In this document: piece after piece, positions 1 through 5,530 of the stretch
Position numbering within the stretch: position 1 is the first letter of the stretch
Layout: the number at the start of each line of letters is the position of its first letter
NCBI GenBank assembly: GCA_018334775.1
Contig: JAGXLJ010000094.1
Location: 1-5,530, forward strand
Origin: Halodesulfurarchaeum sp.
GTDB lineage: Archaea; Halobacteriota; Halobacteria; Halobacteriales; Halobacteriaceae
DNA length: 5,530 nucleotides
Direction: 5' to 3'
Notes under the pieces: generated by a model
Told to the model about the DNA's origin: nothing
The model's input: only the letters and a program-made list of their open reading frames with translations
Database searches by the model: none
Program-made: the position numbers and the translations under genes

Positions 1-61
1 AGAAGCGTCGGCCCGACTTACCGCAAAATCGAACCATCGGCGAAGCCCGGAACGTCACCGT

Positions 62-2038
62 TTACCGCTCGAAATTGGTTTTTCGGAGTGAATCGATGCG
101 CTTGATCTCCTCGGGTCCGAGCCGGGTCTTCACTGCGGCCAGATTCGAGACGATATGGGACCGTGTCGTGCTTGAGGGGATAGGCACCACATGGTGCGTG
201 ACGTTCCACGCGAGAACAACCCCGGCCGGCGAGAGTCCATAGCGGTCCCCGATATCACGAAGGGTCGGTTCATCCAGCAGACCGGGTGCAGACAGCGGGG
301 AGTGCGCGACCACCCTAATTCCCTCCTCGTGACAGAGCGAAACGAGGTCATTTTGGGGCCTGTATGGGTGTCGTTCGATCTGGACGATCGACGGCCGAAC
401 ACGGGCCGTTTCGAGTATCCGTTCCAGTTGAGGGGTAGTAACGTTCGAGACGGTGAGCGTGCGCGTAAGCCCCCGATCCGCAATCGCCTCGAGGTTCTCC
501 CAGGCCGTTTCGAGCGAAATGGCAGCCGTTTGGATGTTTCCCTCGTCGTCTTCGGGGAACGTCAGCGCCTCCTGTCGCTCGACAGGGTGATCGGCCAACC
601 GGTTCAGTTGTCCACGGTGGACCCACGCTTCGGGCCAGTGGAGTGCATAGCTGTCGAAGGCGTCGATGCCGAGTTCTTCGAGACTGCGTTCTGCGGCCTC
701 GAGCATCTGCTCCCATCGATGGTTGGTCCGCCAGACCTTTCCGAGGATGAAGACTGCCTCCGGGTCTGGTGCTCCTGGAGCGGCCAGTAGCTTTCCGATC
801 CGATGTTCATTGCCATAGAGTTCGGCGCTGTCGAGCAGGCGATAGCCCGCATCCAAGGCCGTCGCAATGGATTCCCGTCGATCCACGTACTCACCATCGC
901 GAAATCTCGAACAGCCGAAACCGATCGGTGGGAGTCGAATTGCCATTCGATCCGACGATCCATCGAGGGCCCCGGGTTCGACAACTGGGTGAGGAAAGGG
1001 GTCTGCTGATGTATTATACCTGGAAACCTCGACCGGGCCACGGTTTTCGGTGGCGTCCTCGATACCGTTGCAGATGGCGACCACGTGAGCACCTCGCCGT
1101 CCGGTTGCTCGCGAGGGCGCCCCATCCGCGACGCTTTGGGCGAGTCGTTCGACCGCGTCGGCATACTCGATCGATGATGTCGGCGATTGAGGCGGAACTG
1201 GGGTGTACTCGTGGCCGTTGCGCCCGAATTTGACGTTATCGATGGCTGTATCCATTGCACCGGTGCCCTCAAGGTAAAGCGATCCGTCGTCACCGTGGAG
1301 TTCTAGTCCGTAGAACTCTCGACTCCGATGTGGGGCGTAAAAACTGGCTGTCAGACGGACTACCGGACCCGATTCGAAGGCAAGTGTCGCCTCGACGTGG
1401 CTCGAAGCGGCTGGACGTTGGGCTTCACGGTTGGGCCAGACATCGAGTGCGTCTGCGATGCGGACGGTTTCGACGGGACCGAACCACGAGACGAGCAGAG
1501 TCAGCGGGTAGACGGCCCCGTCGTAGAGTGGACCGATATCCAGAAACGAGTCAGGTCGCTCGTGCCAGTCGGTGACTCGACCGACGTGTGCATGCGCATA
1601 CCCAAGTTGGACAGGCCCCAACCGCCCGGACGCGAGGATCCGTGCCGCCCGGCGCTGAGATGGCCCCTGCGGGTTCTCCGGGGCAACGCCTAACGCGAGG
1701 TTCCTGTCGCGTGCCAAAGCCAGCAGTTTGCCCGCGGTATCGGCCTTGAGCGCGAGGGGTTTCTGGGAGTAGACGTGACGGTTGGCCTCCAGGGCGGTTC
1801 GGGTTACGTCGGCGTGGGCGGCGTGACTCGTCAGGTTCACCACGATCGGAGCGTCGATGTGTGCGAGAGCCGTTTCCAGGTCGGTAAACGAAGGGCAATC
1901 GTATGCAGCCCCGAGTGTTTCGGCTCGCTCACCGTCGATGTCACAGACACCTGCGAGCGAGAGTCTCGTCGACTGAAGACTGGCGGCGTACTCCGAGGCG
2001 ATCGCCCCAGCCCCGACGAACAGACAGTCCATGACCAT
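62..2038 (-). CDS. Gfo/Idh/MocA oxidoreductase - aldo/keto reductase fusion protein
   Basis: One uninterrupted frame of 658 residues joins two NAD(P)-dependent oxidoreductases. Numbering starts at the ATG at 2038. Residues about 3-340 are a Gfo/Idh/MocA unit: an N-terminal Rossmann strand with VGAGAIASEY (glycine loop G9-A14), an acidic residue pair after strand 2 (CDID), and VYSQKPLAL at the family's EKP site, where Lys93 is kept but Glu is Gln92. A C-terminal alpha/beta domain with YDGAVYPLTLL follows. A Pro/Asp/Ser-rich linker (about 341-364) leads to an aldo/keto reductase barrel (365-658). The barrel has the full catalytic tetrad: Asp403 and Tyr408 in LLDSAELYGNEH, Lys434 in LGKVWRTNH, His467 in YALHWP. 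The cofactor loop reads IPSSTTRSHI, with Ser where many members have the Lys of IPKS. Start choice is uncertain: ATG 2038, ATG 2032 and GTG 2056 all share the frame, and none has a clear Shine-Dalgarno. The protein is probably cytoplasmic, with no signal peptide or membrane segment. The substrate is unknown; a sugar or nucleotide-sugar is inferred from the neighbouring glycosyltransferase. Confidence 0.9.
   Translation of the reverse strand: MVMDCLFVGAGAIASEYAASLQSTRLSLAGVCDIDGERAETLGAAYDCPSFTDLETALAHIDAPIVVNLTSHAAHADVTRTALEANRHVYSQKPLALKADTAGKLLALARDRNLALGVAPENPQGPSQRRAARILASGRLGPVQLGYAHAHVGRVTDWHERPDSFLDIGPLYDGAVYPLTLLVSWFGPVETVRIADALDVWPNREAQRPAASSHVEATLAFESGPVVRLTASFYAPHRSREFYGLELHGDDGSLYLEGTGAMDTAIDNVKFGRNGHEYTPVPPQSPTSSIEYADAVERLAQSVADGAPSRATGRRGAHVVAICNGIEDATENRGPVEVSRYNTSADPFPHPVVEPGALDGSSDRMAIRLPPIGFGCSRFRDGEYVDRRESIATALDAGYRLLDSAELYGNEHRIGKLLAAPGAPDPEAVFILGKVWRTNHRWEQMLEAAERSLEELGIDAFDSYALHWPEAWVHRGQLNRLADHPVERQEALTFPEDDEGNIQTAAISLETAWENLEAIADRGLTRTLTVSNVTTPQLERILETARVRPSIVQIERHPYRPQNDLVSLCHEEGIRVVAHSPLSAPGLLDEPTLRDIGDRYGLSPAGVVLAWNVTHHVVPIPSSTTRSHIVSNLAAVKTRLGPEEIKRIDSLRKTNFER
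947..1018 (-). other. Interdomain linker of the oxidoreductase fusion
   Basis: These codons encode about 24 residues rich in Pro, Asp, Ser and Gly (beginning YNTSADPFPHP) between the end of the Gfo/Idh/MocA fold and the Met that opens the aldo/keto reductase barrel. That Met codon is an ATG at 946-944 and sits where a free-standing reductase would start (MAIRLPPIGFG). This suggests two ancestral genes that fused, or possible internal initiation. No strong Shine-Dalgarno precedes the internal ATG. Confidence 0.6.
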
Positions 2039-2087
2039 ACGCCAAGCGGAACCCACATAGGCGTCCCGGCGATGGCATTTTGTCCCC

Positions 2088-2093
2088 GGAGGA
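2088..2093 (+). promoter_or_regulatory. Shine-Dalgarno site of the sulfatase-like gene
   Basis: GGAGGA lies six bases before a GTG codon at 2100. It decides the start in favour of that GTG over the ATG at 2121. It also implies a leadered transcript, unlike the next gene downstream. No clear TATA box is visible in the short divergent gap at 2039-2099; the only AT-rich patch is GCATTTTG near 2075-2082. Confidence 0.65.
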
Positions 2094-2099
2094 CGAACC

Positions 2100-2990
2100 G
2101 TGACCGTGACTGAACCGGGAATGAGCCGGCTCGGGGCCGCCTTTCTCCGGGGGCTGCAGGCGATGGGCCGGCGTATCGACTACGGGACGAACGTTTTCGA
2201 ACGCGACTGGGACGTTCTCGTCGTTCTCGACGCCTGTCGTGCGGATCTCCTCCAATCGGTCGTCCCCGAAACGGACCTGTTCGATGATGTCGAGACGATG
2301 CGGTCGGTCGGGAGTTCCTCTTCGGAGTGGCTCGAGAACACGTTTCCAGGCCATCCGGAGACATCCCGGACGGTGATGGTTACTGGCAATACCTGGACTG
2401 ATCGATACGTCGACGCCGACGCCTTCGCCAGTTTAGACGAAGTCTGGAAGTACGCCTGGGACGAGGAGCTTGGGACGGTCCCGGCGTGGGCCGTCACCGA
2501 TCGGGCGATATCAATGGCCCGAAATCACAACCCGGATCGGCTGATCGCCCACTACATGCAACCCCATCACCCCTTCGTCCCAGATCCCCTCCCAGTCGAC
2601 GATGGCATGGTCCGAAACAGTACTAATAGCAATCAGGCGAACCCATGGGTTGCACTCCGAAACGGCGATATCACGACTGAAAGGGTGTGGAAATCATACG
2701 AGGCCACGGTTCGGTATGTCCTGAATGCGGTTGAAACGTTGGTGGAGAACATCGCGGGCCAGGTCGCAATAACTGCCGATCACGGGAATCTCTTTGGGGA
2801 GTGGGGATTGTACGGTCACCCGATGAACACGCCGCTTCCGGAGGTCTTGACCGTTCCGTGGGCTGAGACAACTGGCGAAGACCGTCAGCTGCATTCGACA
2901 AAACTCGAACCCCCCGAGCCACTCCCGGTGAGCCACGTCTACGGGGCCGAAGGTGACCAGGCTCGACTTGAAGCGCTCGGTTATCGCTGA
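2100..2990 (+). CDS. Sulfatase/alkaline phosphatase superfamily protein
   Basis: A 296-residue protein with the metal-site pattern of the alkaline phosphatase/sulfatase superfamily. Near the N terminus, VVLDACRADLL (residues 41-51) supplies the first metal Asp (D44) and an Arg/Asp pair. A conserved-looking VGSSSSEWLENTF (70-82) may hold the Ser nucleophile. HYMQPHHPF (151-159) adds His ligands. ITADHGN (224-230) with D227/H228, plus YGHP with His240, completes the second metal half. The sulfatase signature CxPSR, needed for formylglycine, is absent, so a true sulfatase is doubtful. A phosphodiesterase, phosphatase or phospho/sulfo-transferase is equally possible. There is no signal peptide or transmembrane helix, unlike LTA-synthase-type relatives, so it is probably cytoplasmic. 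Start is GTG with GGAGGA six bases upstream. Proteins of this DACR-type are, from memory, frequent in haloarchaeal glycosylation and exopolysaccharide clusters, and a glycosyltransferase lies 48 bases downstream. It is divergent from the oxidoreductase fusion. The fold is confident, the reaction is not. Confidence 0.87.
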   Translation: MTVTEPGMSRLGAAFLRGLQAMGRRIDYGTNVFERDWDVLVVLDACRADLLQSVVPETDLFDDVETMRSVGSSSSEWLENTFPGHPETSRTVMVTGNTWTDRYVDADAFASLDEVWKYAWDEELGTVPAWAVTDRAISMARNHNPDRLIAHYMQPHHPFVPDPLPVDDGMVRNSTNSNQANPWVALRNGDITTERVWKSYEATVRYVLNAVETLVENIAGQVAITADHGNLFGEWGLYGHPMNTPLPEVLTVPWAETTGEDRQLHSTKLEPPEPLPVSHVYGAEGDQARLEALGYR

Positions 2991-3005
2991 TTTGTGAAAG
3001 CCGAC

Positions 3006-3014
3006 AATATATTT
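3006..3014 (+). promoter_or_regulatory. TATA box of the glycosyltransferase gene
   Basis: AATATATTT stands out in the 48-base gap after the sulfatase-like gene. Its centre lies about 29 bases before the ATG at 3039. Archaeal transcription usually starts about 25 bases downstream of the box, which would put the start within a few bases of the ATG. A leaderless or near-leaderless message independent of the upstream gene is therefore likely. An alternative AAAGG at 3026-3030 could act as a weak Shine-Dalgarno in read-through transcripts. Confidence 0.55.
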
Positions 3015-3038
3015 CAGTCCCGCTGAAAGGTTGATTAG

Positions 3039-4151
3039 ATGGCACAGGTCGCAGTGGTCCACAATACACTCGACTTTCAGGGTGGGGCAGATGCAGTATG
3101 CCTGGCGACCTGTGAGGCGCTCTTGACAGAACACGACGTCACGCTGTTCACCCTTGGAGAAACAGCTCCCACCGACCTTGCCGATCGGTTTGAGGCGGAC
3201 GTGGCCGACATCGTGGTGCGGACACCGCTCGCAAATCCGTGGATAGCGAAGACACTCTCCCGGTTAGGCCCGACATTCGGCCCTCAACTTGCCTTCCGAA
3301 GCGTTCTCGTCGGTCAGTACTTCATGTTCCACGCCGACTCGTTTGACCTCACGGTAAGTACCGCAAACGAGATTTCGCTTCCGGTTCCGTCCCTCCAGTA
3401 CGTTCATTATCCCCAATTCCATCTCCGAAATCTCGAACATGCAACCCACGGCCGGCTGAACCAGCTATGGAGTTGGATCGCCGGGCCCGAACGGGAAACG
3501 CTTCAGAACACGACACTTTTGGCAAACTCCGCGTGGACCGCGGACACCGTTGAGGAGATTTACGACGTCCGTCCAACTGTTCTACATCCGCCAGTCGACT
3601 CTATCGATGGAGGTCTCAATTGGGAACAGCGCGAAAATGGGATCATTATCCTCGGACGGATCGCCCCCGACAAACGTGTTCTGGAGGCGATTACTATCGT
3701 CGATCGTCTCCGTGATCGGGGCCAGGATGTCCACCTTCATATCGTCGGATCAGCACCGCGACTCTACCGGCCGTACGTCGAGCGTGTCACAACGGAAGCT
3801 GACCGCCGCGCACATGTTACGCTTGAGCGGGATGTCTCACGCGAGCGACTTGAAGCGCTGCTGCGAACGCATCGGTACGGACTGAACCTCAAAAGTAACG
3901 AGCACTTCGGCATGTCAGTTGCGGAGTACGTCGAAGCAGGAATGATCGCATTCGCACCAGACGGGGGCGGCCAGCGGGAGATTCTCAATGGACGCTCCGA
4001 TCGGTTGTTCGATTCGATAGCAGCGGCCGTCGACACCATCGAAACGAGTCTAGAGCGAGACGATCGACCATCAGTACCCCGAGATCGGTTCGATCGCGAG
4101 CGTTTCAAATCGAAAATCAGAACACACGCAAATCGAACGCTGGACCGGTAG
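3039..4151 (+). CDS. Glycosyltransferase, GT-B fold, family 4-like
   Basis: A 370-residue protein, about the usual length for GT4 enzymes, which move a sugar from a nucleotide donor to a lipid or glycan acceptor with retention of configuration. The N-terminal acceptor domain opens with VAVVHNTLDFQGGADAV, whose glycine loop is typical of GT-B enzymes, and contains LQYVHYPQF (119-127), which resembles the YVHYP segment of ALG11-like mannosyltransferases. The C-terminal donor domain starts near residue 201 with IIILGRIAPDKR (Arg207 and Lys212 are expected phosphate contacts), then HIVGSAP. The E-x7-E motif is NEHFGMSVAEYVEAG, with Glu288 and Glu296. No membrane segment is present, so it probably acts at the inner membrane face on a dolichol-linked or similar acceptor. 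The ATG follows a TATA box at leaderless spacing. Donor and acceptor are not predictable from sequence. The gene appears somewhat less GC-rich than the flanking genes, as is common in glycosylation islands. Confidence 0.92.
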   Translation: MAQVAVVHNTLDFQGGADAVCLATCEALLTEHDVTLFTLGETAPTDLADRFEADVADIVVRTPLANPWIAKTLSRLGPTFGPQLAFRSVLVGQYFMFHADSFDLTVSTANEISLPVPSLQYVHYPQFHLRNLEHATHGRLNQLWSWIAGPERETLQNTTLLANSAWTADTVEEIYDVRPTVLHPPVDSIDGGLNWEQRENGIIILGRIAPDKRVLEAITIVDRLRDRGQDVHLHIVGSAPRLYRPYVERVTTEADRRAHVTLERDVSRERLEALLRTHRYGLNLKSNEHFGMSVAEYVEAGMIAFAPDGGGQREILNGRSDRLFDSIAAAVDTIETSLERDDRPSVPRDRFDRERFKSKIRTHANRTLDR

Positions 4152-4525
4152 GCCGGCGGTAGCAGCGATTTAGGGGTAATAGGGATCGTTATTATGGGCG
4201 CCAGTGACCATCTCATATCCCGTAATGCGGTGCAGGAAGGATTCGTTTCGGGATAAAACACTTCTCGTCGTCCCGTTCCCAATTCCGCGCCTCGGTCCAA
4301 ACACGGCCTCCGTCAGAACGGACCGCGTGCACCGGCTCCAGCCGTAACTAAGACAACTGTGGCACCCTCTGTCGAGCCGGACTCCGATCTGACCCAGGTC
4401 CGGAAAATGCTACCCTGACTTTATTTATAAATGTTACATTACCGGGTTTGGGACCGATCGTAAGCGAGGCTGAAACAACCGAATTGGCAAAATGCACCTA
4501 CCGAGGGATTTATAAGAAGTTTTAG
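4152..4525. other. Intergenic stretch without a convincing gene
   Basis: About 370 bases separate the end of the glycosyltransferase from the 3' end of the tRNA gene. Only short frames occur, such as ATG 4194-4256 (20 codons) and ATG 4225-4347 (40 codons), neither with a ribosome site or a recognisable product. The left part (to about 4410) has mixed composition. The right part turns AT-rich, with a perfect 10-base palindrome ATTTATAAAT at 4423-4432 and TTTATAAG at 4509-4516. No T-run terminator, transposase remnant, inverted repeat pair or tRNA-end duplication was seen. It may be decayed island sequence, or may hold an unannotated small RNA. Confidence 0.6.
4423..4432. promoter_or_regulatory. 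Palindromic TATA-like element with no gene downstream
   Basis: ATTTATAAAT is a perfect palindrome inside the AT-rich run TTTATTTATAAATGTTACATT, in an otherwise GC-rich setting. It matches the archaeal TATA box in either direction. No open frame starts at the expected distance on either strand, so it could drive a non-coding transcript, or it could be a chance AT-rich patch. Confidence 0.3.
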
Positions 4526-4627
4526 TAGTCCCGGGCGGATTCGAACCGCCGTCATGGGCTGTCTTCCCACCGCGGAATTCCACGACAGTCCAAAGGCCCA
4601 TATGATTGGCCACTACACCACGGGACT
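4526..4627 (-). tRNA. tRNA-Gln (anticodon TTG) with a 29-nt intron
   Basis: The minus strand folds into a full cloverleaf. The 7-bp acceptor stem is AGTCCCG with CGGGACT, and the discriminator is A at 4526. The D arm starts GTGTAGTGG. The anticodon stem is TGGGC with GCCCA, and the loop reads CTTTGG plus A38 after splicing. The T arm is GGCGG-TTCGAAT-CCGCC. The anticodon TTG (4593-4591) reads CAA and marks glutamine. Without the intron at 4561-4589 the gene is 73 nt, the standard length. CCA is not encoded; the bases after the discriminator read CTA, so the CCA end must be added by the CCA-adding enzyme. Introns in tRNA-Gln(UUG) are, from memory, known in haloarchaea such as Haloferax volcanii. 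The gene lies on the same strand as sufD, 57 bases after its stop, with its own TATA box. Confidence 0.96.
4561..4589 (-). other. tRNA-Gln intron with bulge-helix-bulge splice structure
   Basis: The 29-nt intron lies at the canonical position 37/38. Folding by hand gives a textbook BHB motif. Loop bases C32-T33-T34-T35 pair with intron GAAG (positions 24-27) as the four-base central helix. G36-G37-A1 forms the 5' bulge and A28-C29-A38 the 3' bulge. Intron bases 2-10 pair with 15-23 around an AATT loop, with several G-U pairs. This is the substrate of the archaeal tRNA splicing endonuclease. Confidence 0.88.
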
Positions 4628-4652
4628 TCACCCGGGACTTTGACTGAGTCGG

Positions 4653-4658
4653 ATAAAT
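4653..4658 (-). promoter_or_regulatory. TATA box of the tRNA-Gln gene
   Basis: On the minus strand the sequence ATTTAT (within ACATTTATCC) is centred about 28 bases upstream of the first tRNA base at 4627, between the sufD stop and the tRNA. This is the usual archaeal spacing and predicts transcription starting about 1-3 bases before the mature 5' end. Confidence 0.6.
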
Positions 4659-4684
4659 GTGTGACGGCTTCGGCTCGGGGACAG

Positions 4685-5530
4685 TTACGTATCGAGCCGT
4701 TCGGTCACGCCCACCTCGAAGTCGTTTCGAAGGGCTTCGACGTCCATCTCCTCGAGGACTGGAACGAAAAAGCCCTCGACAAGCATGTTTCGAGCAGTCT
4801 CTTCGGGAACCCCACTGGAGGTCATGTAGAAGAGGTCTCGGTGGTTCACTTGCCCCACTGTCGCCGAGTGTGAGGCTTCCGTATCGTGGTTGTTGATGAT
4901 CAGTTTCGGCGAGGCGTCGGCCTCGCTCCGGTCTGAGAGCATCAGCGTGTTCTCTCGCTGGTAGGAACTCGTGTCCCACGCATCCTGACCCACGTCCTGG
5001 GTTCCTTCGTAGACCGACCGTGCCTGGTCATCGACCACGCCCCTGGTGACGAGATCTGCGGTGGTATGTTCGCCTCGATGCCAGACTCTCGCATCGAGAT
5101 CGAAGTGCTGGTCCTCACGACCGAAGAACGCACCGACAGTCTTCGTTTCTGAACCGTCGCCAGCCAAGGTGGTCCCGATCTCTGACTTACGAAGCTGTGA
5201 GCCGAGATTGCCCTCCAACCAGTTGACGGTTGCATACGTGTCGGCTGTCCCCTGCGACTTGGTGTATGCGTATGTGTGGTCGTCGAACTCCTGAAGTGAC
5301 CCGTAGTTCACTGTCGCGTTCTCTTCGGCGACGACCTCAGTGACGCCGCCGTAATATCGGGAGTCTTCGACTTCATCGCTGGAGGAACGTCGATCGGCGA
5401 CCGTGACGGAGCTGTTCGGTTCGGCCACAACAAGTGTGTAACCCAGTCGCGAACGCCCTTCCATTGCCGTCTCAATCTTCACCGTCCCTGCATCGACTCC
5501 TTCGGGGACGTGAATGACTGTCCCACCGGA
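4685..5530 (-). CDS. sufD: Fe-S cluster assembly protein SufD, 3' part
   Basis: The frame is open to the right edge of the window, so the N-terminal part lies outside. The visible 281 residues begin SGGTVIHVPEGVDAG, typical of the entry to the SufB/SufD beta-helix core. The C terminus carries the family signature ASHSATVGQVNHRDLFYMTSSG, then an amphipathic helical tail ending EVGVTERLDT. The histidine of SHSAT (codon 4870-4868) matches the functionally important His of bacterial SufD, while the preceding Cys common in the family is Ala. The tail is unlike the SufB ending, which favours SufD. SufD works with SufB and the ATPase SufC as the cytoplasmic SufBCD scaffold that builds Fe-S clusters. 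In haloarchaea sufC-sufB-sufD usually run together, so sufB and sufC are expected beyond 5530. A GTG at 5482 lies inside the conserved core and is not the true start. Confidence 0.92.
   Translation of the reverse strand, partial: SGGTVIHVPEGVDAGTVKIETAMEGRSRLGYTLVVAEPNSSVTVADRRSSSDEVEDSRYYGGVTEVVAEENATVNYGSLQEFDDHTYAYTKSQGTADTYATVNWLEGNLGSQLRKSEIGTTLAGDGSETKTVGAFFGREDQHFDLDARVWHRGEHTTADLVTRGVVDDQARSVYEGTQDVGQDAWDTSSYQRENTLMLSDRSEADASPKLIINNHDTEASHSATVGQVNHRDLFYMTSSGVPEETARNMLVEGFFVPVLEEMDVEALRNDFEVGVTERLDT

Noticed and set aside
1..58. Possible start of another minus-strand gene (GTG at 58 or ATG at 37, open to the left edge)
   Set aside because: Only 12-19 codons are visible, with no ribosome site and no recognisable motif (MVRFCGKSGRRF). 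It may be real, but the window does not support it.
191..790. 199-codon plus-strand frame opposite the aldo/keto reductase domain
   Set aside because: It is antisense to a well-supported gene, has no family motif, and is typical of GC-rich shadow frames.
1368..1375. GATTCGAA near 1370 as a copy of the tRNA T-arm (att site)
   Set aside because: Only 8 bases match, inside a coding region, with no extension into the rest of the tRNA 3' end.
769..1693. Several overlapping plus-strand frames of 68-154 codons
   Set aside because: They have Arg-rich, low-complexity composition opposite the oxidoreductase fusion, consistent with shadows.
4171..4186. TAGGGGTAATAGGGAT resembles a homing-endonuclease recognition sequence
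   Set aside because: The match to the known I-SceI site is only partial, and there is no endonuclease or intron context. It is probably chance.
3764..4300. 178-codon minus-strand frame running from the glycosyltransferase into the intergenic stretch
   Set aside because: Most of it is antisense to the glycosyltransferase donor domain; it is Ser/Arg-rich with no motif and no conserved-looking end.
4225..4347. 40-codon plus-strand frame (MRCRKDSFRDK...)
   Set aside because: It has no Shine-Dalgarno, no TATA box at suitable distance and no recognisable product, and is too short to trust alone.
4434..4979. 181-codon minus-strand frame crossing the tRNA and the sufD 3' end
   Set aside because: It runs through a certain tRNA gene and overlaps sufD in another frame.
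5482..5482. GTG at 5482 as the start of the sufD product
   Set aside because: The same frame continues upstream with SufB/D-like sequence (VIHVPEGVDAG) to the window edge, so this is an internal Val.

Overview
The window looks like haloarchaeal (class Halobacteria) chromosomal DNA. The proteins are acidic and the genes are GC-rich with GC-ending codons. TATA-type promoters sit about 25-30 bases from start points. A tRNA gene carries an intron with an archaeal bulge-helix-bulge (BHB) splice structure, and an archaeal-type SufD closes the right end. The species cannot be named from this sequence alone.

Layout from left to right: (1) 62-2038, minus strand, one long gene that fuses an N-terminal Gfo/Idh/MocA-type NAD(P)-dependent oxidoreductase to a complete C-terminal aldo/keto reductase. 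(2) 2100-2990, plus strand, a small soluble protein of the sulfatase/alkaline phosphatase superfamily, divergent from gene 1. (3) 3039-4151, plus strand, a family-4-like GT-B glycosyltransferase with its own TATA box and a probably leaderless or near-leaderless transcript. (4) 4152-4525, about 370 bases with no convincing gene but with two AT-rich TATA-like patches. (5) 4526-4627, minus strand, tRNA-Gln(TTG) with a 29-nt intron and its own promoter. (6) 4685 to beyond the right edge, minus strand, the 3' part of sufD, the Fe-S cluster assembly scaffold partner.

Genes 1-3 look like the edge of a surface-glycan or glycosylation island: sugar oxidoreductase chemistry, a phospho/sulfo-transfer or hydrolysis enzyme, and a sugar transferase. 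This grouping is inferred from gene families and proximity. The island ends near a tRNA gene and core housekeeping DNA (sufD). No integrase, insertion sequence, CRISPR array or duplicated tRNA 3' end (att site) is visible. The most unusual items are the two-enzyme fusion, with its altered EKP motif, and the leader of the tRNA gene, which repeats the acceptor sequence.
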